NCBI RefSeq assembly: GCF_011777505.1
Contig: NZ_JAATJT010000002.1
Span: 682,001-746,000 of the forward strand
Source: Gaetbulibacter sp. S0825
GTDB taxonomy: Bacteria > Bacteroidota > Bacteroidia > Flavobacteriales > Flavobacteriaceae
DNA length: 64,000 bases
Direction: 5' to 3'
Shown here piece by piece: positions 7,882-16,077 of this stretch; positions within the stretch are counted from its first letter, which is position 1; each line of letters begins with the position of its first letter. The notes beneath the pieces were generated by a model. The model was given only the letters and a program-made list of their open reading frames with translations, was not told where the DNA came from and did no database searches. A program made the translations under genes and the position numbers.

Positions 7882-10173
7882 GTGAAAGTATGCATAGCCG
7901 AAAAACCAAGTGTTGCCCGTGAAATTGCTTCTGTTCTAGGAGCGAATACAAAGCGTGATGGCTATTATGAAGGCAATGGTTATGCAGTCACTTATACCTT
8001 TGGGCACTTGTGCACCCTATTTGAACCAAATGATTACAAACCCTACTGGAAACGTTGGGATTTAAATAATTTGCCAATGCTTCCTGAAAAATTTGAAGTA
8101 AAGGTAGTCGATAATTCAGGCATTAAAAAGCAATTTAATATAGTTAAAACTCTATTTGAAAAAGCTGATGAAATTATAAACTGTGGTGATGCTGGACAAG
8201 AAGGAGAATTAATTCAGCGATGGGTAATGTCCTTATCCCATTACAAAGGCAAAGTAAAGCGCTTATGGATCTCATCCTTAACTACCGAGGCAATTAAAGA
8301 AGGGTTTAAAAACTTAAAGCCAGCTGAAAATTATGACAATCTCTACTACGCAGGGTTTTCAAGAGCTATTGGAGATTGGTTGTTAGGAATGAATGCCACA
8401 CGCTTGTATACACTTAAGCATGGAGGCTATAAACAAGTACTTTCTGTGGGTCGTGTGCAAACACCAACGCTTGCAATGATTGTAGAGCGGTTTAAAAGTA
8501 TTGACAATTTTAAACCACAACCCTATTGGGAATTACAAACATTATATAAAAACACGCTTTTTAGCTACGAAGATGGTAGGTTTTTAAACAAAGAAGATGG
8601 AGAACTGTTAGCCAATAAAGTAAAGGAAAGTGATTTTGAAGTAACTTCAATTAAAAAGAAGAAAGGCAAAGAGTATGCTCCTAAGCTGTTTGATTTAACA
8701 GGTTTACAGGTATATTGTAATACAAAATTTGGTTTTTCGGCAGAAGACACGTTAAAAATTGTTCAAAAACTATATGAATCAAAGGTGGTTACTTATCCTA
8801 GAGTCGATACTACTTTTCTGCCAAACGATATATATCCAAAAGTAGCAGGGATTTTAAAAAACTTAACCAATTACAGTGCTTTAACGCAACCAATTTTAGG
8901 AAAAAAAATAAAAAAATCAACAAAAGTTTTTAATGATAAAAAGGTAACCGACCACCATGCAATAATTCCTACAGGAGTTCAAATAAATTTGCAGCATAAC
9001 CAACAGCAAGTATATGATATTATTGTGAAACGTTTTATTGCAGTGTTTTATGATGATTGTCAAGTATCAAACACTACTGTGCTTGGTACTGTAGAAAATG
9101 TGATATTTAAAACTACTGGGAAAGAAATTTTATCTAAGGGTTGGCGCATCGTTTTCGAAGAAAAGAACTCACCTAAGGAAAAGAATTTAGGAATTCTACC
9201 AATTTTTATTAAAGGCGAAAAAGGCCCACATGAACCTTCATTCTTAGAAAAACAAACAAAGCCACCAAATCAATTTACAGAGGCATCATTATTACGTGCT
9301 ATGGAAACCGCAGGTAAACAAGTTGATGATGATGAAATGCGCGATTTAATGAAAGAGAATGGTATTGGTCGTCCTTCTACAAGAGCCAATATTATTGAAA
9401 CATTATTTAAACGTAATTACATTAAACGTAATAAGAAACAAATCCTTCCAACCTTGACAGGAGTTCAGCTTATTGATATTATACAAAATGATCTTTTAAA
9501 ATCTGCCGAATTAACTGGCCAGTGGGAAAAACAGTTAAAGCAAATTGAGCAAGGACATTATAGTGCAAGTAGGTTTATTAAGAATATGAAACAGATGGTT
9601 GATGATTTGGTTTATGAGGTACGAAGTGAATCCATAAAAGCTAATATTTCGCATGCTCAAACCATTAAAAGTAAAGCAACTACTAAAAAGCAAACTTCAA
9701 AAGGTATTGTGGGCAGAACATGCCCAAAATGCAAGACAGGTAAACTTATTAAAGGCTCTACTGCTTATGGGTGCTCTAACTATAATAAAGGCTGTGAATT
9801 TATTTTACCATTTAAATTTAAGGGAAAGAAAATATCGGATAATCAATATATAAGATTGCTAGATAAAGGAGCAACAGTAAAGTTAAAAGGCTTCCAAGAA
9901 AATAATATTAAAGCAGAAGGATTAGTGAAATTTAATGAGTTGCATGAATTGGTATTAGAACAGAAAGAACCGTCCAGAAAAGCTCCAGATATTATCATGT
10001 GCCCAAAATGTAAATCTGGTACAATAGTTAAAGGTAAAACAGCTTATGGTTGTAGTAATCACAAAAACAACTGCAATTACAGAGTGCTTTTCACTGATAT
10101 TAAGAATGCTGCAAATGGCAAAACCATTACCAAAGAATTTGTATTCAATATTTTAACACAGCATAAGTCCTAA
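7882..10173 (+). CDS. topB: DNA topoisomerase III (type IA) with two C-terminal zinc fingers
   Basis: The 763-residue enzyme relaxes or decatenates DNA by cutting one strand. The Toprim domain is at the N-terminus (AEKPS with Glu7; DAGQEGELI with Asp103). The catalytic tyrosine is Tyr305 in 'VVTYPRVDT'. The type IA motif 'GIGRPSTRA' lies near residue 495. Two CxxC...C zinc-ribbon modules follow (about 615-640 and 705-735; CPKCKTGKLIKG and CPKCKSGTIVKG). The start is a GTG at 7882, which gives the exact family N-terminus (VKVCIAEKPS). It is the first plus-strand gene after a terminator; the DedA-like gene downstream has its own promoter. Confidence 0.93.
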   Translation: MKVCIAEKPSVAREIASVLGANTKRDGYYEGNGYAVTYTFGHLCTLFEPNDYKPYWKRWDLNNLPMLPEKFEVKVVDNSGIKKQFNIVKTLFEKADEIINCGDAGQEGELIQRWVMSLSHYKGKVKRLWISSLTTEAIKEGFKNLKPAENYDNLYYAGFSRAIGDWLLGMNATRLYTLKHGGYKQVLSVGRVQTPTLAMIVERFKSIDNFKPQPYWELQTLYKNTLFSYEDGRFLNKEDGELLANKVKESDFEVTSIKKKKGKEYAPKLFDLTGLQVYCNTKFGFSAEDTLKIVQKLYESKVVTYPRVDTTFLPNDIYPKVAGILKNLTNYSALTQPILGKKIKKSTKVFNDKKVTDHHAIIPTGVQINLQHNQQQVYDIIVKRFIAVFYDDCQVSNTTVLGTVENVIFKTTGKEILSKGWRIVFEEKNSPKEKNLGILPIFIKGEKGPHEPSFLEKQTKPPNQFTEASLLRAMETAGKQVDDDEMRDLMKENGIGRPSTRANIIETLFKRNYIKRNKKQILPTLTGVQLIDIIQNDLLKSAELTGQWEKQLKQIEQGHYSASRFIKNMKQMVDDLVYEVRSESIKANISHAQTIKSKATTKKQTSKGIVGRTCPKCKTGKLIKGSTAYGCSNYNKGCEFILPFKFKGKKISDNQYIRLLDKGATVKLKGFQENNIKAEGLVKFNELHELVLEQKEPSRKAPDIIMCPKCKSGTIVKGKTAYGCSNHKNNCNYRVLFTDIKNAANGKTITKEFVFNILTQHKS

Positions 10174-10190
10174 AATTTCCCCAAAACACA

Positions 10191-10220
10191 TTGTTCTTTT
10201 ATTAGGTTGTTCTATTTTTG
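10191..10220 (+). promoter_or_regulatory. Promoter of the DedA-like gene; decides its start codon
   Basis: TTG at 10191-10193, a 19-bp spacer and TATTTTTG at 10213-10220 match the Bacteroidota promoter exactly. Transcription should begin near 10227. The upstream TTG start at 10218 falls inside the -7 box, so the ATG at 10239 is the likely start. Confidence 0.7.
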
Positions 10221-10238
10221 CTTTCCATTAAAAATTGC

Positions 10239-10856
10239 ATGGATTCCAACACAAAAACAAAAAAAAGTAGGTTTAGACTACTGCATCAGTATTACTCTTA
10301 TACTGGGTTTTATAGGTTTATTGGTTTAAGCCTTAAAAAATCTATTATCCCTGTTGTACTTTTTATTGGTGTGCTTTTAGGTATTCATTATTTTGTTATT
10401 GATATTAATACAGCCTTAACAACTATTACCGAAACCTTTAGTACAGTTAGTGTTCTTGTGGTATTTTTTCTTTCGGAATCAATGTTAGGACTTATTCCTC
10501 CTGAAATTTTTATTGCGTGGTCCAAAAAATTACCGCAGCCAATTTTATACTTATCTATATTGGCACTATTGTCATATTTGGGTGGTGTAATTTCATATAT
10601 TACAGGACTTAGCATTACTAGAATACCTAAAGTTCGTTATGCTATTGAAAACAGACTTGCAAAGCATATTAAAAACACTAGAAAGTGGGGAGGCTTCTTA
10701 ATTGTAGTTGGAGCTTTATTCCCTATTCCATTTGCAATAACGAGTATTGCAGCAGGTTTTATTAGGTATGAATTTAAAAACTATTTGCTATTTGGCCTAT
10801 TACGATTTGCAAGGTTTTATTTGTATGCTATTGCGATTTTTAAGGTAGTGCAATAA
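10239..10856 (+). CDS. DedA/VTT-like inner-membrane protein
   Basis: From the ATG at 10239 the protein has 205 residues. It shows about five hydrophobic segments and features that recall the DedA/VTT (SNARE-associated) family: an acidic residue followed by 'IPPE' in the first re-entrant region, 'GGVISYITG', and 'GALFPIPFAITSIAAGF' before the last helices. DedA proteins are membrane transporters or flippases of lipid carriers. The similarity is partial, so the family call is moderate. The gene has its own promoter and ends 7 bp before the convergent helicase gene, with no terminator visible between them. Confidence 0.6.
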   Translation: MDSNTKTKKSRFRLLHQYYSYTGFYRFIGLSLKKSIIPVVLFIGVLLGIHYFVIDINTALTTITETFSTVSVLVVFFLSESMLGLIPPEIFIAWSKKLPQPILYLSILALLSYLGGVISYITGLSITRIPKVRYAIENRLAKHIKNTRKWGGFLIVVGALFPIPFAITSIAAGFIRYEFKNYLLFGLLRFARFYLYAIAIFKVVQ

Positions 10857-10863
10857 TATAATT

Positions 10864-12417
10864 CTATTCTTCTGGAGGTCTTCCGTGGATTTCTTCAAAA
10901 ATGACATCGAAATTTTCTCTTAGATACGAGCGTAATTTTTTGCGATAATCTTCTTTTAACCATTCAACAAAATTAAAAGTACTTTTACTTATGCATTTGG
11001 TATAACGCCCAATTCTATGGTCAATATCGTCACTTAAAAGCTTAACCAACAATAAGGCATCAAAAACATCTTCGCTGTTCTCAATACAAATTTTAGCATG
11101 GTGTTTAATTGATTTTTCAAGCACGGTTTTAGTAGATTCACCTTTTCTAATACTATCGACATAAATTTCTCGAATATCTAAATATACTTCTTTGGAATTT
11201 TTAAATTCCTCGCGAACTTCAGGAGGCATTTCATATCTAAAATTGCTCTCAATTTCATCGTCATTTAAAATACCATCTAAATAATAATTTGGTGACTTAA
11301 ATATGCGCTGCCAATCTAAATCACTTCCCCAAGGTCCAAAGCGATGGAAATTATTTCCAAGATCAACTACCTTAAAAGTGTCTTTATTGTCTAAAATTCT
11401 TGATCCACGACCAATCATTTGGTAATAAAGCGTTAAAGATTTAGTAGCTCTATTTAATATAATTGATTCTACAGTAGGCTCATCAAAACCAGTGGTAAGA
11501 ATACTTACTGATGTTAAAATAGCATCAGGTGTTTTTTTAAACCATTTTAAAATAAGCTCACGCTCCTTTTTGGAATGTGTATTGTCCAAGTGTGCAATAG
11601 GATAACCAGCAGCCCTAAAAGTATCATAAACATGCAAAGATGTATTAATCCCATTATTAAAAATCAACGTCTTTTTACCTTTTGATGTCTCTTCATAGGC
11701 ATGTACTAATTTACCCAACATATCGTGGTTTGTGTATAAATCTTCTGAAGATTTCACGGTATAATCGCCATTCGCTCCTACTACTAACGATGTTAATCCA
11801 ACATTATAAGAAAACGTTTCGGCACGAGCTAAAAAATTATTTTCAATTAACGACTCAATAGTTTCACCAACAATTAATTCATCATAATTATCGGTCATTG
11901 GAAGATTGATATTCGAGCTTAAAGGTGTAGCAGTAACGCCCAATAAAAAAGACTTATGAAAGAATTTGAATAGCTTGGTAAATGAGTTATAATGTGCTTC
12001 ATCAATGATAACCAATCCAATGTCTGATATATCTAACTTGTCTTCATTTAGTCGATTGTTAAGTGTTTCGACCATGGCTACAAAACAAGAATAATCTCCT
12101 TGGTCATCAAGTTTTGCTTTACTATCAATAACTTTATTCTTAACATTAAACTCCGAAAGCATCTTTGAGGTTTGTTTACACAGCTCAATACGATGTGTCA
12201 TTACTAACACTTTTTTATTATGATGCTTTAAATATTGTCTTACAATCTCAGAGAAAATCACTGTTTTACCACCACCTGTCGGCAATTGATATAATAAATG
12301 ATAATCATCGGGAGCATCTTCAAAAGCCTTAAAAATTTTGTCAATAGCTCCTTTTTGGTAACTATATAATTCTTTTCCTTCCTTAGTTTCTCCCTTTAAT
12401 GTTGTAGATGTAAGCAT
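10864..12417 (-). CDS. DEAD/DEAH-box SF2 helicase
   Basis: The 517-residue protein carries the SF2 helicase core: Walker A 'LPTGGGKT' near residue 47, motif II 'IIDEAH' near 137, motif III-like 'GVTATP', and motif VI in 'QMIGRGSR' near 335. The pattern resembles the RecQ/UvrB-like 'type III restriction res-subunit' group (PF04851 plus helicase C). No nuclease or methyltransferase domain is present, and no restriction or defence partner lies nearby, so it is best read as a stand-alone helicase of unknown nucleic-acid target. The last 150 residues are helical and unassigned. Confidence 0.85.
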   Translation of the reverse strand: MLTSTTLKGETKEGKELYSYQKGAIDKIFKAFEDAPDDYHLLYQLPTGGGKTVIFSEIVRQYLKHHNKKVLVMTHRIELCKQTSKMLSEFNVKNKVIDSKAKLDDQGDYSCFVAMVETLNNRLNEDKLDISDIGLVIIDEAHYNSFTKLFKFFHKSFLLGVTATPLSSNINLPMTDNYDELIVGETIESLIENNFLARAETFSYNVGLTSLVVGANGDYTVKSSEDLYTNHDMLGKLVHAYEETSKGKKTLIFNNGINTSLHVYDTFRAAGYPIAHLDNTHSKKERELILKWFKKTPDAILTSVSILTTGFDEPTVESIILNRATKSLTLYYQMIGRGSRILDNKDTFKVVDLGNNFHRFGPWGSDLDWQRIFKSPNYYLDGILNDDEIESNFRYEMPPEVREEFKNSKEVYLDIREIYVDSIRKGESTKTVLEKSIKHHAKICIENSEDVFDALLLVKLLSDDIDHRIGRYTKCISKSTFNFVEWLKEDYRKKLRSYLRENFDVIFEEIHGRPPEE

Positions 12418-12439
12418 TAATGCAATTATTATTAAGTTG

Positions 12440-12447
12440 CAAAAATA
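12440..12447 (-). promoter_or_regulatory. Candidate -7 box for the helicase gene
   Basis: On the minus strand this reads TATTTTTG, an exact TAnnTTTG match about 23 bp upstream of the helicase ATG. No well-spaced TTG is visible upstream. Confidence 0.4.
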
Positions 12448-12649
12448 CTGTCTTTCTTGAGTTTTTTCTATGTTTTATAAAAAATGTTTCCGAAAGTTTT
12501 CAAGGATTATTAACAAAATCAATTCAAATAACCAATCTGCAAGTCACTAAACTTTTAAAATATAATTTGTTTTATTAGGGCTTTCTACCTAAATTGTTAT
12601 AACATAACTCTATGTAAAACACTATTTTACTAACTAAAAACTAATTATT

Positions 12650-13084
12650 ATGTCTAATTCTAACAAACCTGGAATTGCCTTTTGGATTATAGGTATTATA
12701 GCACTACTTTGGAATGGAATGGGTGTAAACACTTACCTTCAAATGGCTTTTAAAACTGAAGCTTCAACAGCTGGTTTAAATGCTGAGCAAATCGCAATGA
12801 TGAATGATACACCTGCTTGGTTAACAGCTTTATTCGCAATTGCAGTATTTTCTGGAATAATTGCTTCAATCTTATTCTTAATGAGAAAAAAAATTGCAGT
12901 AACGCTATTTGTAATATCATTCGTAGCAGCTACAATACAACATTTATATTGGATGTTTGGTACTAATGCATCAGAAGTTTATGCAGATATGCAACCGTAC
13001 TTAATGCCTACAATTGTAATAGTTTTAGGCGCATTTTGGGTATGGTTTTCTAAAAACCAACAAGCTAAAGGTATATTAGCTTAA
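12650..13084 (+). CDS. Four-helix integral membrane protein of unknown function
   Basis: The 144-residue protein has four predicted membrane helices (about residues 8-30, 60-78, 83-103 and 115-135) joined by short loops. The first two are separated by a soluble loop of about 28 residues (FKTEASTAGLNAEQIAMMND). I recognise the pattern from flavobacterial genomes, where such genes are usually left as hypothetical, but I cannot assign a function. It is monocistronic: 232 bp of AT-rich DNA precede it and a terminator follows. Confidence 0.75.
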   Translation: MSNSNKPGIAFWIIGIIALLWNGMGVNTYLQMAFKTEASTAGLNAEQIAMMNDTPAWLTALFAIAVFSGIIASILFLMRKKIAVTLFVISFVAATIQHLYWMFGTNASEVYADMQPYLMPTIVIVLGAFWVWFSKNQQAKGILA

Positions 13085-13102
13085 ACAAAAAAAAGCACAA
13101 TT

Positions 13103-13133
13103 AAAAGTCAGGGCATTAGTTCTGGCTTTTTTT
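13103..13133 (+). terminator. Intrinsic terminator after the four-helix membrane protein
   Basis: AAAAGTCAG (13103-13111) pairs with CTGGCTTTT (13122-13130) through one G-U, followed by a T-run. Confidence 0.75.
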
Positions 13134-13184
13134 ATGGTATCATTTTTGAGTTTTAAGAATCTATTAACATTTAAAACTTTAATT

Positions 13185-13738
13185 ATGAAAACAAAAAAAT
13201 CAGCGCCAGAGGTCAACGCTGGCTCTATGGCAGACATTGCATTCTTGTTACTCATCTTTTTTTAGTAACAACCACAATGGCAAACGACAAAGGCATTCAA
13301 AGAAAATTACCTCCAATATGTGTAGCAGACTACTGTGGAGGAGAGATTTACGAACGGAACATCTTAAGGATTTCTTTAAATGGCAACCAAGAAATTATGG
13401 TTCAAGATGAAATTGTTGCAATCGATAAGCTAAAAGATATTGTAAAAACATTTGTTGATAACAATGGAGACCATACTTGTACATATTGCAATGGTATTAA
13501 GGATGCCTCATCTTCCGATAACCCATCAAAAGCAGTAGTATCCTTAACAAGCCACCCACTATCATCTTATGAGTTATTTGTTAACGTTCAAGACAAATTA
13601 ACTAAAGCTTATCTTGAGCTTAGAAAAGCATATGCAATAAACGTATTAGGTAAATCTTTAGATAACTTAAATGAAAACGATATGATTTTGTTAAAAAAAG
13701 CTTATCCCTTTATAATCTCTGAGGCACAAACAAAGTAA
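13185..13738 (+). pseudogene. ExbD-like biopolymer transport protein, frameshifted in a T-run
   Basis: The first frame begins at ATG 13185 with the ExbD signature: 'APEVNAGSMADIAFLLLIFF', the single N-terminal membrane helix including the conserved Asp. It ends at TAG 13263-13265. The -1 frame continues as 'LVTTTMANDKGIQRKLPP' and then the periplasmic domain to 13738, ending in the family-like '...AYPFIISEAQTK'. One extra T in the seven-T run at 13257-13263 would restore a normal protein of about 184 residues. It could be an assembly error, a real lesion or ribosomal slippage. The periplasmic part has four unusual cysteines (CVADYC, CTYC). No exbB or tonB partner lies nearby. Confidence 0.75.
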
Positions 13739-13753
13739 CTTACATTTTATTAT

Positions 13754-13761
13754 TATATTTG
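13754..13761 (+). promoter_or_regulatory. -7 box of the dipeptidase gene
   Basis: TATATTTG is an exact TAnnTTTG match between the ExbD-like gene and the dipeptidase ATG at 13796, giving a leader of about 28 nt. The -33 element is not obvious. Confidence 0.5.
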
Positions 13762-13795
13762 GTTGAATAAATACTAATAACCAATCAATTTAATA

Positions 13796-15139
13796 ATGAA
13801 AAACAACAAAACAGCTCAAGCTTTTAAGTCTATTTCGATTTTTAAGCTTGTTTTTTTATGTATCGTTCTCCTAAGTGTTTCCTGTAAGGAACAAGAAGAA
13901 AAACCAATGAGCGAAGAGGATCTAATTGCTAAAGCAAAAGATATTCACGAACGCGTAATTACACTTGATACTCACTGCGATATCAATGTAAATAATTTTA
14001 CCGACTCTATTAACTATACACAAGAATTAGACAACCAAGTAAATCTACCTAAAATGAAAAAAGGAGGACTTGATGTTGCATGGTTTATAGTTTACACAGG
14101 TCAAGATACATTAACAGACGAAGGTTATGCAAAGGCATACGAAAATGCTATGTCTAAGTTTAATGCCATTCATAAATTAACAAAAGAAATTGCTCCAGAT
14201 CAAATTGGATTAGCAGTTACGTCAGATGATGTTAGGCGTATTGATGCAGAAGGGAAAAAAGTAGCTATGATAGGTATTGAAAATGGCTATCCAGTTGGTA
14301 CAGATATTAGCAGAGTAAAAGAATTTTACGATTTAGGAGCTAGATATATGTCTTTAGCTCATAATGGACATAGTCAGTTAAGCGATTCTAACACTGGTGA
14401 ACGTGATGACGTTTGGCTACATAACGGATTGAGTGATTTAGGTAAGCAAGTGGTTGCAGAAATGAATAAGTATGGTATTATGATAGATATTTCACATCCA
14501 TCAAAAGAAGCCATTAAGCAAATGATAGAATTATCTAAAGCGCCAGTTATTGCGTCGCATTCTTCTGCTAGAGCTTTATGCGATCACAGCAGAAACCTTG
14601 ATGATGAGCAATTAGGATGGGTTAAAGAAAATGGAGGTGTTGTACAAACTGTAGCTTTCACTAGTTATGTAAATAAAGAAAAGAATGATGCTCGTAATGA
14701 AAAATCGAGAGAGATTCAAATGCAAGTAGCAGATTCTATGGGAATAAAATGGATTACAAGTAGAGCTGATTTTGGAAAATTAACCGAAGAAGAGCAAAAA
14801 GCATTCATGGAAAACAGAAGTAAAGTTATGGAGATTGTTGATACTAAGGCTGCAAAAATGCCAGATTTTCCTGGTAAAGTTGATGTATTAGACTTTGTAG
14901 ATCATATTGACTATCTAGTAGAAAAAATAGGATTAGAACATGTAGGTATTAGTAGTGATTTTGATGGAGGTGGTGGTGTTGAAGGTTGGAACGACGCTTC
15001 TGAAACTTTCAACGTAACATTAGAACTTGTTAAAAGAGGTTATACTGAAGAGCAGATAGAAAAGCTTTGGAGTGGTAACTTGTTAAGAGTACTTGATGAA
15101 GTTGGAAAAGTTGCTCAAGAAATTCAAGCTGGAGCATAA
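13796..15139 (+). CDS. Membrane dipeptidase (peptidase family M19), lipoprotein
   Basis: The 447-residue enzyme belongs to the renal-dipeptidase family, zinc-dependent enzymes that split dipeptides. The N-terminus is a lipoprotein signal ending SVSC (Cys near residue 30). Zinc-site residues are visible: 'TLDTHCD' (HxD) near 57, Glu in 'GIENGYP', His in 'DISHPSKE' and His in 'IASHSSARAL' followed by 'DHSRN'. An insertion around residues 300-345 is lysine/glutamate-rich. The protein is probably anchored in the outer or inner membrane facing the periplasm. It has its own -7 box and a strong terminator. Confidence 0.92.
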   Translation: MKNNKTAQAFKSISIFKLVFLCIVLLSVSCKEQEEKPMSEEDLIAKAKDIHERVITLDTHCDINVNNFTDSINYTQELDNQVNLPKMKKGGLDVAWFIVYTGQDTLTDEGYAKAYENAMSKFNAIHKLTKEIAPDQIGLAVTSDDVRRIDAEGKKVAMIGIENGYPVGTDISRVKEFYDLGARYMSLAHNGHSQLSDSNTGERDDVWLHNGLSDLGKQVVAEMNKYGIMIDISHPSKEAIKQMIELSKAPVIASHSSARALCDHSRNLDDEQLGWVKENGGVVQTVAFTSYVNKEKNDARNEKSREIQMQVADSMGIKWITSRADFGKLTEEEQKAFMENRSKVMEIVDTKAAKMPDFPGKVDVLDFVDHIDYLVEKIGLEHVGISSDFDGGGGVEGWNDASETFNVTLELVKRGYTEEQIEKLWSGNLLRVLDEVGKVAQEIQAGA

Positions 15140-15160
15140 ATTTCAATTTCTAACATAATA

Positions 15161-15188
15161 AAAAGTCAGCTTAATAGCTGACTTTTTT
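15161..15188. terminator. Bidirectional terminator between dipeptidase and hydroxylase genes
   Basis: An 11-bp perfect stem (15161-15171 with 15176-15186, loop TAAT) has A-rich DNA on one side and T-rich DNA on the other, and sits between convergent genes. Confidence 0.85.
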
Positions 15189-15190
15189 AT

Positions 15191-16066
15191 TTAATCACTT
15201 TTTTTAAATCCGTAAAACAACTGCCTAAAAAATCCCTTAGGCATTTTATTATCATCTTCATATCCTAATTCTATACTACCACTATCCTCTGGAATATAAT
15301 TAGTTTTAAAAATATAATCCCATAGGCTTAAGCTAATTCCAAAATTGACACCATAAAACCTGTCTTTTGGAAGTGAATAAGCATGATGATATAAATGCAT
15401 AACAGGGTTGTTAAATACATATTTTAAAGGTCCGTAACTAAGCTTAATGTTAGCATGATTTAAATGACCAATAGAAATTGCTACAAAGTGAACTATATAC
15501 GCCTGTTCTGGTTCAAAACCACCCAGAAGCATCACAACGAGGAGCTTTAATGGTTTATACAAAACATTTTCCATCCAATGATAACGCAAATGTGCTGCAA
15601 ACCCCATTTCTTTCACTGAATGATGCACTTTATGAAAACGCCATAACACATTAAACCTATGCAACAACACATGAGTAAACCACTGGACAAAATCAGATAG
15701 AATAAAGAAGATTAGTAATTGACTCCACATTGGAAGTTGCTTTATATCTATAAGCGCTAAAGATTTGGCATCCATTCCAAAAACATCTAGAAAGAATAAC
15801 TCAAAAACCTTATAAAAGCCACTGATAACAATGGCAAAAATGAAAAAGTTGAAAAACATGTAGAAGACATCTAACCAAAAGTCCTTTCTAAAAACCGATT
15901 GGTTTTTCCGCCAAGGAAATGCTATTTCAAGTCCCCAAACTATTAATGAAATAAGTATCAATCCCCAAAAATAATTATTGTACCAAACGACATCAAAAGT
16001 TATGGAACGCCAAGTCCAATCTAGTGTTCCCAATATTGAATTGATAAAAGCATCAAAATACTTCAT
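15191..16066 (-). CDS. Sterol desaturase / fatty acid hydroxylase-family membrane enzyme
   Basis: From ATG 16066 the product has 291 residues (a TTG two codons upstream is less likely). It has four to five hydrophobic segments and the histidine motifs of the di-iron FA-hydroxylase family: 'HVLLHRF' and 'FHKVHHS' at about 135-155, and 'HLYHHAY' near 220. The family adds hydroxyl groups or double bonds to lipids or carotenoids; the substrate is unknown. It starts 11 bp after the stop of the fused E1 gene, so it is probably in the same operon. Confidence 0.87.
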   Translation of the reverse strand: MKYFDAFINSILGTLDWTWRSITFDVVWYNNYFWGLILISLIVWGLEIAFPWRKNQSVFRKDFWLDVFYMFFNFFIFAIVISGFYKVFELFFLDVFGMDAKSLALIDIKQLPMWSQLLIFFILSDFVQWFTHVLLHRFNVLWRFHKVHHSVKEMGFAAHLRYHWMENVLYKPLKLLVVMLLGGFEPEQAYIVHFVAISIGHLNHANIKLSYGPLKYVFNNPVMHLYHHAYSLPKDRFYGVNFGISLSLWDYIFKTNYIPEDSGSIELGYEDDNKMPKGFFRQLFYGFKKSD

Positions 16067-16077
16067 TGGCAATAAAA

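Noticed and set aside
7721..7951. 76-residue minus-strand frame between the small secreted gene and topB
   Set aside because: It covers the terminator hairpin and the start of topB, has low-complexity basic content and no family features, so it is a shadow frame.
10864..12417. Restriction or defence system around the SF2 helicase
   Set aside because: The helicase resembles type III Res subunits, but no methyltransferase, nuclease or other defence gene lies near it.
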